In this document: positions 10,717 through 20,600 of the stretch, one piece after another
Position numbering within the stretch: position 1 is the first letter of the stretch
Layout of the letters: every line of letters starts with the position of its first letter
Assembly: GCA_947179485.1 (NCBI GenBank)
Contig: OX359247.1
Location: 50,379,131-50,443,130 of the forward strand
Origin: Allacma fusca
Lineage: Eukaryota; Arthropoda; Collembola; Symphypleona; Sminthuridae
DNA: 64,000 bases
Reading direction: 5' to 3'
Notes under the pieces: model-generated
Seen by the model: the letters and a program-made list of their open reading frames with translations, nothing else
Databases searched by the model: none
Told to the model about the DNA's origin: nothing
Position numbers and translations under genes: made by a program

Positions 10717-12363
10717 TTAATTAAAGACAGAATTATCTGCTCGATTAGCAGTGTCTCTTCCCGGAGCAGTCTTGAGCCAATATTTAGCAGTTTCTTCAAT
10801 ACCTTTGTCTGTTGCAGCAGGAATAATTGTACGAACTGCGCCTTTGAAATCAATAATAAAATGAAAAAGTATTGTAATCGAAAAATCAAATTTTGCTTAG
10901 TATAATAATCATTACTGTAATTAAAATTAATCGGTATACATTTCGAATTTCATGTTAAATACCATATGTCGAAGGAACTTACATTTCAAAAGTTTCACCA
11001 AATTCCGAAACGTGACCAAACCAATTTTGGAAGGATTAGTTTTCCTTACAATCCCTTTCCAATTAAGCTTAGAAGCGAGACTGTCAGAAAGAATTTCTGC
11101 CAAAACCCGCTTAGTAGCTTCCTCCACGTTCTTGCCACCGGTTTTTGATAGAAAATCCGCCTGAAATTTCAGAATCAAATGAATAGGTTAAAACATTAAT
11201 ATAGGAATAAATAAAATAACAAATCTAACGAAGCCTTAATGTGCAAATAATTTCGTTAACCATTAATTGTAAGTTCTCAACGGAACTTATGTAGACCTCG
11301 AAGGTATCCACATCCAATAAGGAACTTATTGGCAGTGAAGGGCAGTTTGGTGGAAACTCAACCCGATGAGACGGACTATTTGAAATTCGTCTTACGTCTT
11401 CCTGAACTTCTCCAATCTTCCGCTCAATTTTTTCCAAACGCCGAATAATTAATTTTTGAAATTCTATAATAAATTAAATAATTTATATGAAAATGGTTTA
11501 TCTCAGGTTTGGCTGCAATTACGGACCGTATTATATTTTTCTGCTCCATAATCAAAATTTAATCGACTATTTTATCCTTTGACGTAAATTTCATTCAAAT
11601 ATTATTAAATAGTTAATCGAATAGTTTTTTAGTATCAACCAGTAGAAGTATCCGGTCTTTGGCTCCCGCAGGCTTCTACATTAGAGCCAATAGCATTGGT
11701 TTCACCGGGTGGTGGTTCTTCAAGAATATCAATAATCAATGGTTGATTTTCTCCAGTACATATTCCATTGACATCTTCAATGTTAAACAAGTCGTTGGTT
11801 GGTAAAAACACAGGTGCTTGTGGTAGCGTCACACTGAATTTTTTGCGTTTCGGGGGGATCACATCTGATTCATCCGAGCTAGAACCGGGGCTTACTGATG
11901 ACTTGTTTTTAGAACAACTTGCAGTCGAAAATCTTCTGGTTTCCGATTCAGAACCATCATTTGCAGTTGACTCCAGCAAATACTCATCTCTTTTTTTGCG
12001 GAGAAATTCCAAATCAGCTGGGAATAAAATAAATATCGTATTAATTCTGCTACTACTTTGATTGTAACAGTTGAGTGTACCATTAGAATTACTGTAACGT
12101 TCATTTTGCATACCTCCACACATTCAATCCGTATGTAAATAATTGCAAAAAAGCTCACCCGAAAAATGTTTGATCTTACAAACTGGCGTTTTCCATTTTG
12201 GACCCGGAACGCAATTTTGTTTCTTAAATTCCCTCTGGTACGACGAATTTCCAGGCCAGTGACAAAATTTTAAATTGGAGCTAACCCATGTCATTGGCAC
12301 AATCTCACAAGCTGTGCTTCCATCTTCAGCTTTTTCTTCGTAGAAGTTCGCAAGTGCGTACAT
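10717..12363 (-). CDS. Transposon accessory protein, DUF4806-like, five exons
   Basis: Exons are 12159-12363, 11640-12017, 11261-11463, 10983-11160 and 10717-10841. Phases are consistent throughout and the product is 362 aa. The N-terminal part (MYALANF, then VPMTWV and FCHWP) resembles the opening of arthropod proteins that carry the DUF4806 domain. Residues about 70-190 are Ser/Asp/Pro-rich with a basic patch PPKRKK that could be a nuclear signal. The DUF4806-like domain runs over exons 3-5: a short coiled segment ending QEDVRRI, then LPISSLLDVDTFEVYI, FLSKTGGKNVEEATKRVLAE, KLNWKG and a C-terminal WLKTAP. The exon 3 donor at ATG|GTTAAC was chosen because it restores family spacing before the TGGKN segment. 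It lies just downstream of the transposase gene in the same orientation, so it belongs to the element. It may bind DNA as a CACTA-type TNPA analogue; that is inference. Confidence 0.7.
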
Positions 12364-12429
12364 TTTCAAAGAACTGAAAATTTATCATTAATTTTTATGA
12401 TGACACTATAAAAATATTTGTATTAATTC

Positions 12430-14469
12430 CTACACAGTGTGACAGATAGGTAGCAATACAACTTTTAGGTTTTTATCTGGTATAGCAAATAGTTTTTCTG
12501 AAATTTGGTTGAATTCAACAGAGAACAGTTTAGAGCTAGCTAATTTAGTTACATGTATTCCTAGATTTTCGGATGAAATGGGGTAATCAAATAAATTTGA
12601 AACTGTTGTCATTTTCTTAAAAATAACATAAGTATCTGAATTTCGCTGTATTAAATTCACAATTTGTATAATTTCCCCAAGTTTAGTTTTACAGTAGCAA
12701 TCACGGCTACTTGTGCTCAATGTAAAATTACTTGTTACCAATTTTTTAAATTTTAAAAAACTATCGTCGTCATATTGGGGCAAAAGTGGTCCAAAAGAAT
12801 TTTTGATTGATAAAGACGGAATTGGCTGTGAAACATTTGTCTCATTTACGGTTTCCATAATTCTTCGATGAAGCTGCTGAAGCGGTTTGTTTCCTGACCG
12901 TAATTTTGATTTTAGTTTCCCCAAGTAAGATTCAAAACGAAAAGCACTGAAAGCGTCTAAACTCCCGTGTCGCTTAGCCTCATCTGCAAGATGAATTATG
13001 TTGTGTACATTATAAACTACATGTTCCTTTCCGTAAAGACCTCGGTAATGTTCCACAAACAATTTTAAAAGGTCTCCTCCAGTGGTGTATAAAGTGACAT
13101 TTTTGGTAAGCAAAATACGGATACCTACGCTGAGTAACATAAAATTAGAAAATACTTCGGGTTTAAGTACGTTTTGAAGAATGACAGGGCCTACGTAAAT
13201 AAGGAACAAACGGCATTCTGTTGCTTTCCATCTGGAAAAAACTTCTAATTCTCGAGGTTTTCTTTGAAATTCGGAAGGAATGCAAGATCTGCACTTTCGT
13301 AGGCTTTCAGATATTACTTTCACTTCATTGCTTGACAGTCGTGTCCTTGTGGGGCCTTTCGTCCAAAGATGTAATAACTTTCGCACAATTCCAAGGCAGA
13401 CTAAGTGCATGTACTCGAGTGGGATCTGAGTACACATGCCGATGCCTATTGTTTCCAATGGGGAAGGTTTAGAATCGTAAGGGTACAAATGATGTTCTTC
13501 CTGAGCACGGGCAGTAAACGATTCATCCGTTCTTACTTTGTCATTAAAATATGGGAAGACCACTTTATTTTCCCACACCCCCTCCGTCTCACATTTTTCA
13601 CACCCAAAATAACCTGAATGACCTTTAATTGCTTTGATAAAAGCTCTTGCGGGCGCATCGCAGACGAATATGCACTTGGATTTATTGATGTGCAACAATT
13701 GGTCGCCAATTTTCAATCCTTCTCGAAGAACGGCTACGAATTCTGTACAAAATCTCCCAAAAAAATTGTCTAAGCTTTTTGGTTTTGAATATCCCAAGTA
13801 AATTTGAATCCCAAATGGGGTCTCATCCAAACATTCATTTACAATTGCTAAAATTGGCCACAGTGAAAGATTTGAACTATTAAAGGGTGGTATACCATCA
13901 ATATTAAATTGAAGAGATATTGTGGAGACACCAGGTTTTAAACCTGCTTTAAGTTTTGCTAAAATACCATCTTTCAAGCCTAAATACAGTAATTCTCCTG
14001 TACCGCACTCAATAACATTACTAAACAGGGGCGTCTTTAACAATGTCTTCGCACTTTTCGGAAGTTCGGGATGATATCCAGAAAGTATGTGAAGTAACTT
14101 GTCCACAGCTTGATGGGAAATATTTTGTTGTAATGCCCAATTTTGGAGTTGCTGCTCAAGTGTTTCAGGAATTGAATCTTCGTGATCCTCGAATCTTCGA
14201 GTAACTTCTTCATTCGTGGAGTAGGAAAATTCCGACTCAGTATTACTGTCACCAAAGATACTTTCCTGAAGTACATCGGAATCACTGTCACTGTTATTTT
14301 GATCATCATAATTTGTAGGCTGATGATTTTGTAGGGAAACACTTAATTGACTTTGCCGAGTTGAAACCGTTGTAATTTCTAATGATGATTGCAAAGTACT
14401 TAAATCTAATGCAACTGCTTTTGCAATGTGACGGCGAGTCTGTCGTTTACTTAGTTTTACTTTACCCAT
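12430..14469 (-). CDS. TNP2/CACTA-like transposase, intact single exon
   Basis: A 679-aa frame with a true ATG (MGKVKLSKRQTRRH) and no stops. The first 110 residues are basic, then Ser/Asp/Glu-rich. The core has features of transposases from animal CACTA-like elements: LQFNIDGIPPFNSSNLSLWP (about residues 185-205), FVCDAPARAFIKAIKG with a zinc-knuckle-like CEKC just after, PLEYMHLVCLGIVRKLLHLW, RKPRELEVFSRWKATECRLF, and VYNVHNIIHLADEAKRHGSL followed by FRFESYLGKLKS. Asp residues of IDG and CDAP and an acidic residue near YMH are candidate DDE/D catalytic positions. I infer these from conservation and not from structure. The family usually has D where LEYMH has E. Length is in the usual range for a full transposase. 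It would cut and join the CCCAAGT ends. Confidence 0.8.
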   Translation of the reverse strand: MGKVKLSKRQTRRHIAKAVALDLSTLQSSLEITTVSTRQSQLSVSLQNHQPTNYDDQNNSDSDSDVLQESIFGDSNTESEFSYSTNEEVTRRFEDHEDSIPETLEQQLQNWALQQNISHQAVDKLLHILSGYHPELPKSAKTLLKTPLFSNVIECGTGELLYLGLKDGILAKLKAGLKPGVSTISLQFNIDGIPPFNSSNLSLWPILAIVNECLDETPFGIQIYLGYSKPKSLDNFFGRFCTEFVAVLREGLKIGDQLLHINKSKCIFVCDAPARAFIKAIKGHSGYFGCEKCETEGVWENKVVFPYFNDKVRTDESFTARAQEEHHLYPYDSKPSPLETIGIGMCTQIPLEYMHLVCLGIVRKLLHLWTKGPTRTRLSSNEVKVISESLRKCRSCIPSEFQRKPRELEVFSRWKATECRLFLIYVGPVILQNVLKPEVFSNFMLLSVGIRILLTKNVTLYTTGGDLLKLFVEHYRGLYGKEHVVYNVHNIIHLADEAKRHGSLDAFSAFRFESYLGKLKSKLRSGNKPLQQLHRRIMETVNETNVSQPIPSLSIKNSFGPLLPQYDDDSFLKFKKLVTSNFTLSTSSRDCYCKTKLGEIIQIVNLIQRNSDTYVIFKKMTTVSNLFDYPISSENLGIHVTKLASSKLFSVEFNQISEKLFAIPDKNLKVVLLPICHTV

Positions 14470-14960
14470 TTTTAAAATGTTGACCTTGCGAAATACCTGT
14501 TACCAATTAGTTACTACTTACAATGCTTTTAAATTAAGTTGACGAAAAAACTACTCACCAGTTAATACTTTTTAGCAGCTCTTCAGATTTCAGAATGGCT
14601 TACACGAGCTTGAATTATGATTGACCGTTAAATATATTCCTCAACTAGTTGAGGAAAGATATGCCGGGAAAAATGGAGTTGGATTTGAGCATGTCGAAAA
14701 ATATTTTTAGCGAATATTTGACTTCGTTTAGCGGAAAACTTATTCGTGGAATAGCGTAGTATTCTGACGTAAATTTTACGTTAGAATTTCACCATTTCGA
14801 ATACGCGCTTGAATTGTATGTAGATATACGTTACTGCAACGTCCGTACTTTACTACTTTTTTCAGGTAAACAATTAACGTTAATCTTTCGTTTAAAAATT
14901 AACGGTAAACATTTTTACGTTATTTCAACGAAAATTGTTCTTTTTGCTCTAACATTTACG

Positions 14961-14987
14961 TTAAAGCTATCGACATTTCCACTTGGG
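14961..14987 (-). repeat. Right terminal inverted repeat of the transposon
   Basis: Reads CCCAAGTGGAAATGTCG on the minus strand. It abuts the AT of the target site at 14988-14989. Confidence 0.8.
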
Positions 14988-15004
14988 ATATGGAATTCAG
15001 CCGA

Positions 15005-15012
15005 TATTTATA
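15005..15012 (-). promoter_or_regulatory. TATA box of gene 4, stranded on the far side of the transposon
   Basis: Minus-strand TATAAATA in the conserved context CCGATATTTATACATG, shared with gene 3 (5081-5088). Without the element it would lie about 90 nt from the gene 4 ATG, as in gene 3 (96 nt). The transposon end is 17 bp downstream of it. It now points at the transposase gene, whose ATG is about 540 bp away. Confidence 0.65.
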
Positions 15013-15448
15013 CATGCTGGCATATAGTTTTGTGCTGAGTCATTTAGAATTTCAATTATATAAGTATGTAGATTTGTTTGTCCATGACTTTGACTTTAAG
15101 AGTTCCAAAACATAAAGACACTTATAATTTTTTTCTAGAATCAAATGCCAATAAACATGACAGTGTTGTTTCAGCGGATGCAACGTTTGGATGGGGCTAC
15201 ATATATATGAATTACTAATTACATGAGCAGGCCATTTTTGAAGCTGACAATAAGTTGTTTATTGCGAGTGAACTGAAAGTAAAATTCCCTTTGAATCGGT
15301 TGATACTTGATACAGATATGCACATGAAGATGGAAGACAAGGAACAGTATTATTGCTGTTACCATTTTATTCTTGAATAATTTCAGCTTTGTTAAGTAAA
15401 TGCATTTTTTTAAAGAACTCGGAAAAATGTATTCAGGAAATTAAGTGT
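15013..15448. other. Original upstream flank of gene 4
   Basis: No gene is seen. About 15013-15150 match 5089-5215 upstream of gene 3, including AGTTCCAAAACA and GATTTGTTTG. The rest is plain intergenic DNA before gene 5. Confidence 0.6.
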
Positions 15449-16080
15449 TCAAAGGAGAGGGTGAGGATTTTTGCTATGAGCCAAATCAGGAATAGGTTGA
15501 AATTGGTCCCAATGTTCGACAACCTTGCCATCCTCAAGTCGGTAAAGGTGCATGGCTGCCACATCCCGGCTAAATTTACCTCGGAGCTTGTGTTGTATCC
15601 AGACATAATCTCCCTCAGCGGTTGTTCTTCTAATGTCAAGGGGCTCTTTCTCCCTTCCTTTTCCCCAGTCGATGATGCACTCTCGGAGGCTGTCAACACC
15701 ATCAGCTAACAATGGATTGTGCTGAATGTAGGTTGTAGGATGAACGTACTTTTCCACGACACTTGTGTCATAATCATGGAAAACTCCTTTGAACAATCCA
15801 AGAACGGTCTCCAAGTTTTTGGCTTCTTTAGCTCTTTGGTCCAGGCATGTCCCCTCGCTTTGAGGTAAAGGAACCGTCAGGTTGTCCTTATACTGATGAG
15901 CGGATATGTCAGCATCTTCAAAGGGGTGAGGAAAGGCTATGGTTGCGGAAACCAGAGCTAGACAAACGTGCAATTTGAAAAAAATACAAATAAAATATAT
16001 AAACAAAATAAAGTAATTAAATGGTCAGAATAAGCAAAATTTGCCTTACCAAGCCCGACAAGAAATTGAATGGATTTCAT
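15449..16080 (-). CDS. Secreted SnoaL-like protein, divergent two-exon member (gene 5)
   Basis: Exon 1 is 16050-16080 (MKSIQFLVGL) and exon 2 is 15449-15957. The donor is GTAAGG, the acceptor GTCTAG, and the product is 179 aa. A signal peptide runs through LVSATIAFPHP. The domain has KGVFHDYDTSVVEKYVHP, YIQHNPLLADG, RRTTAEGDYVWIQHKLRG, KVVEHWDQFQPIPD and the C-terminal NPHPLL. Exon 2 has the same length (509 nt) and phase as in gene 3. The protein is clearly further from the other four, so it probably represents an older duplication. It is the rightmost gene of the array. Confidence 0.86.
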
Positions 16081-16150
16081 TTTAGAAATGGATAACTCTT
16101 GACGAGCATCTGCAGGAGAGACATTATGTTCATTTTCTTATCTACGCTTC

Positions 16151-16158
16151 TTTAAATA
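16151..16158 (-). promoter_or_regulatory. TATA-like box of SnoaL-like gene 5
   Basis: Minus-strand TATTTAAA about 70 nt upstream of the ATG at 16080. The spacing is somewhat shorter than in the other members, and there is no paralog confirmation. Confidence 0.4.
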
Positions 16159-16159
16159 C

Positions 16160-17663
16160 TCAATTCACTCGCATAGTATTCTAGAGGATTTTTTAGGTTT
16201 GAGTTGAAGGTGACTACAATATCAGCGATGATCCTTAATTGTTTTCATCTTCAAAGTCATTAAATACACAGTGCTTGAAAAGCATGGGTTTTTACTGACG
16301 GGAGTTTTTGCTGCCTCATTTTGTAAATACAAAACCAAGCGCCTCTACTACCTCAGAAAATAATAAAAATAGGAAGGATTATGAAATTTTAACTAATTTT
16401 TTTCCAGACTTCTTTAAGAAATGACTCTTGGTTTTGACATTGACCGGTCCATGGGGACAACAGGTGCTGGTGTGAAGGGGTTAACAAGAATCGTATTGTT
16501 GTGAAGTGCAATTACATATATAAAACTATGCCCTCTTGAAAATTGCTGGTTCATTATTTACTCATGTACTCCATTCTGTGGCATCGTTACATATGTATCT
16601 ACATACATGCACAAGACATTTGTACTGCTTCATACAAATGAACATCTTGGGTTCATGGCAGTTTGTATTGATGTTTAATGGTTGCGGGCCAGACCTCACA
16701 ATCAGTTGAAAGAGTAACTGAAACAATAAATAGATCTGAAGTGATGAATGAACAGAACAACCTCAAGAACACTCGAACTCGTTGAAAATAATTTGAAGAC
16801 AGTAGTCCCGGCAAAGTTGGTATGTAATAATTATACTTAAACAACACTTACGACTAGATTTATTACTGGAAACGTCTTTTCGTTCTGCTTTTACAATACA
16901 ATTCTCTACATGAGCTACTAATTACATTATGACTTATGTAAGTAATTACATACACTCATTTACGTACATCAACAGTAATTTTTAAGCAGTGCCAGGATTT
17001 TGTTTACATTTTACGTTTGCCCCTCTTTGACTACTACAGACGCAGTAGAGACCTTGAGACATTACACGTACACTGCGAGGTTTTTCCTACTCCTTAACAC
17101 TTAGCCTAATACAAACAGACAGACACATTTTTCAAAATGTTTTTAGAGTGTGGGTTCACAATTATTACATTTGTAATTTGAAAGCATTGCATATATGTAT
17201 ATACATCATTTAAAGCTACAAAACTGACAATGAGCTAATAGTACGTGCAACAATTTAGAGTTTGGAAATAAAATACTTTAATAATAACAGTTAGATCACA
17301 TGGTCTTTTATAATCTAGCACATAGAAAGTTCTATTTGCAAACACGATTAAAAATCGTTATTTGAGAGTGTCTGAAACTTAACATCCTACATTGCCAGGG
17401 AGTCAAGGTATGTAAGTGTTGAGTAAGTTCAAAGCTTAAAGTTAATCCATTAGTTACAAGGACATTTACAAAATTTCGGATGACAAACACTCAAAAACTT
17501 CCATCTCCATGTCAGTAGATGTCTTGGGGCGGTTAGGGTACCAAGGGGGCGTTGGTGGAGTGAATCCAGGAGCAGTTTCACCAGGAGGAAGAGGGATCGC
17601 CCCGTGAACGTTACAGTACCGGGGGCATCTGGAGCCCGGGTTAGGTCCAGATTTCCTTGAAGA
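16160..17663. other. Intergenic stretch and presumed 3' UTR of glutamate receptor gene A
   Basis: No gene is recognised. It contains microsatellite-like ATGTATGT/ACATACA text. The open frame at 17450-17695 runs past the receptor's stop in another frame and has no independent support. Confidence 0.5.
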
Positions 17664-20600
17664 TCAAGTGAATCCTTCCCGATCCAACCGGCCATTCATA
17701 GGAGTTGCTACTTTTGGAAATCCATAGGAATCCACAGGAAGATCCAAATAAGGATTGCTTCCGATGCCGTGACTACCATTATTGGCAAGGTCTGTATTTC
17801 CACTCAAATTTTCCTTCTTCTTCACGGGTTTGGTATTTCCTCGACATGCCAGCGCAAACTTGAATTCTGTTGTGAATTCATTCCAGAACGAGTCCTGTGC
17901 AAAATCATACCACAACAACATTACCTTTCAGAGACTCTTAAAAAATTTCAAATCAGTAAGGGCAGAAATAACAGGAAAATACGGCGTGTAAATTAGCAAA
18001 GAGCCTTTTAACTTAATTACCCCTTGTATTTTTGCAGCTTGTTTGCTTTTCCACACAAATTCCAGCAAGGCTAAAAGAACCGCAAATAACGAGCCACAGA
18101 CCAACACAACAAAGACACCGCCCACGTTTGCCAGCCTCAGAGGTTTCACTGCGTCTCCGTCAGATCCCAGCTGTAAAATTACAACCGTTAAAACAATGTC
18201 ACCGATCAACTTAGATTTTTATATGAACCTCCACGTATCTCACGAAAAATATGTCTACTATTTAAAATTTTGGAAATTAAGGGGCTTGTGCAAGTAATAA
18301 TTTCAAGATATTTTCTACCGCGCAATTCGATTCCTTCCGTTCCTCTTTCCACCATTTTCGTTTCAACTCATCCAGTGCGCCAGCTTCTTGTAAATTAAGA
18401 ATCCCGCTACTAAAAAACTGCAAATATTTTGAACCTGTACAAATATACCAAAGGTTTTTAAATATTATTGCATGCTTCCTCATAATTATAAGATAAAACC
18501 ATGAAGTAATAATAAATACAGGAGCAAATAACAATTTAAAAACCTTTCGGCAGAGCAATTCCATATCCTTTGCTATCAAGCAGCCCTCCGACCTGAGCAA
18601 GTTTACATTCTCTTTCAATAGTGTACTCAATAACGGTAGATTCCATAAAGAAAGCATAGTTGCCATTACTGGCCTTGACTTTCTCTATTCCGTGTTTATT
18701 GTCCTTCATTAGAACCATCTGCTTTGCATTTGCTTTCACAATGTTATCCCAAATTTGCTTGTTTAACTTGAAGGGTGAGTCCTGTTAATAAAATGCAAGC
18801 ATTCGATAATTTTGATACCATTTCAAAAGTATTTGTAACCAATGCATGAAAGAACTATTCTTAATATTTGCATATTGATGACTTACTCTAAAGAACGATA
18901 CCGTGGAGCCAGTTCCAACGCATCCATACTTGACTTTATCTTGTTTTGCCAAATCCTCCAGGTTCTTTATGGTTTCGTCCAAGTCTTGAACAATCAGGAA
19001 CGTAGCGAGATTAGCCGTGTAAGAAGATACCATAATGAGTGTGAAGAACCACCAGATCCCGGCAATCATCCGTGTTGAAACCGCTCTAAGATGTATAGAA
19101 AATAAAAATTATGAATGCATATTTGTACTACAGTGTGTCTTTGGAAATCCAAAATATAGATACAAAGCAATTTGAAGGATTAGTGGTTGGCAATTAAGAG
19201 CGTTAGTACTTCGGAGCCACATCGGAAGGCTGCCTGAGAAGCGAAGCCATACAAAACCAGAGAGAGTTGGTAAGTGAAACGTCGTTGAGATACACGAGAT
19301 CCCCCTCACGTTGTTCTTTGCAGGGGAAAGCCAAGGTCCACTCATAAGGAGATACCCTACTCAAACAAGTCACCATGTCAGTGTTAATGTATTTGTAATC
19401 AATAATGTGCATTATTGTCACTAAACTACACAGTTAAAGATTGTTAGATCTCTGTTGCAGACGTGAGTTGTCTGCAGGATGAATATTCACGTTTAAATTG
19501 ATGTTGCTATGTAAGTATAGGGTGACTATAATGTTTTGCTTGTCCTCTAGTTGACATAAGAGAGTGACTCATAAAAATTTTGATTCCCCCAGTCTGTGAG
19601 AAAAGTTATTAATTTTCTACAATTTTAATTCATTGACTGGGTCAATAATCGATGTTTAATGTGCTGAGGTTGTTTTTTTAAATTACAATTATTCGATATT
19701 GGATTCTCACAAAAAACTTATTTCAGAAAATGCTTTGGCACTAGCTTGTAGGAAATGTTCTGGGCTTTGCGATGAAATATTGCATAGGTCTCTACGTTTA
19801 GAATTGCGAACATGACAGGGATAGGGAACAAGGTTGGACAAATTTTGTCTGATGAAAGAAATGCGCTACTTATTAGGGAAGAATACCTAATGTTGTCAAT
19901 TTATCATGGAAGACCGTGTGACGTGATAAGTTTCAAAGCACAACGCTTGTAACAAATTTCTATCAACGATCCATATTGAAAATTGAGGCCATAGCATATA
20001 AAAATTTAAGGTAGTTTATGAATTATTTCAAAATATTATCAACGGGAACAAAAGAATTGGCTTTATTTAACCCTTTGCACACTTTTTGATGCTGTAGCCT
20101 CAATTCTGAGATGGACCGCTGAATAGTGCTGATATTTGGACATTGAATCCTAATGAAATGTATAATAAACTAGTGTCAGAGCTCTTTCTGAAACAAATTT
20201 TGTAAGAATTCAAAAATGAAGAATCGGCATTCTAAAAATACCCGGCTTTGTTTCATGTCTTGAACCCTGTGACTTCATACATTGACCTAGGCCAATGAAG
20301 TAAATGTTAGAAAATCTGGAACTAAATTTGCTCCAAAATGGGGAAGTCAAATATTTTATGAGTGCCTCCCTTAATGTCATCCCTTATGTGGACTACAGGG
20401 GGGTGCATAAGATTATAGTTACCCAGTACCATGTGTGTCTACTGGGGAATCTCTCGACGTTTGTACCGATTGGAAAGCGTTAATTAAAAGATTAAAACTC
20501 ATTTCAATGTGAAATAAGTATCTTCAAAATTAATCTACAGAGTACGATACACAAACAAAATATTACTCTTGCTCTAAACAGTCACTCGTTTCTGAAAGAA

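Larger units (their letters stand above)
10294..14987 (-). mobile_element. Complete two-gene DNA transposon, CACTA/TNP2-like, with CCCAAGT termini
   Basis: The ends are inverted: left CCCAAGTAGAATTGT, right (reverse complement) CCCAAGTGGAAATGT. Flanks are AT on both sides (10292-10293 and 14988-14989), fitting a 2-bp target duplication. The uninterrupted paralog near 5061-5075 gives the empty site. Both genes read on the minus strand: the transposase (12430-14469) and a DUF4806-like protein (10717-12363). Subterminal copies of a 6-mer lie in opposite orientation at the two ends. TAACGT occurs at 10342, 10350 and 10513; ACGTTA occurs at about 10421, 14778, 14828, 14917 and 14958, plus TTAACGTTAA at 14874. 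Subterminal arrays of this kind are typical of CACTA elements. CACTA elements usually begin CACTA/CACTG, so these termini are unusual. Intact frames and ends suggest a young, possibly active copy. Confidence 0.85.

Noticed and set aside
17450..17695. Minus-strand ORF past the end of receptor A
   Set aside because: It is in a different frame, overlaps the receptor stop region, and has no independent start context or known domain; treated as 3' UTR.
19210..19356. The Arg pore exon as a dead exon relic
   Set aside because: It has no stops, keeps phase, has both splice sites, and keeps the conserved PYEW, WF and SDVAPK residues.
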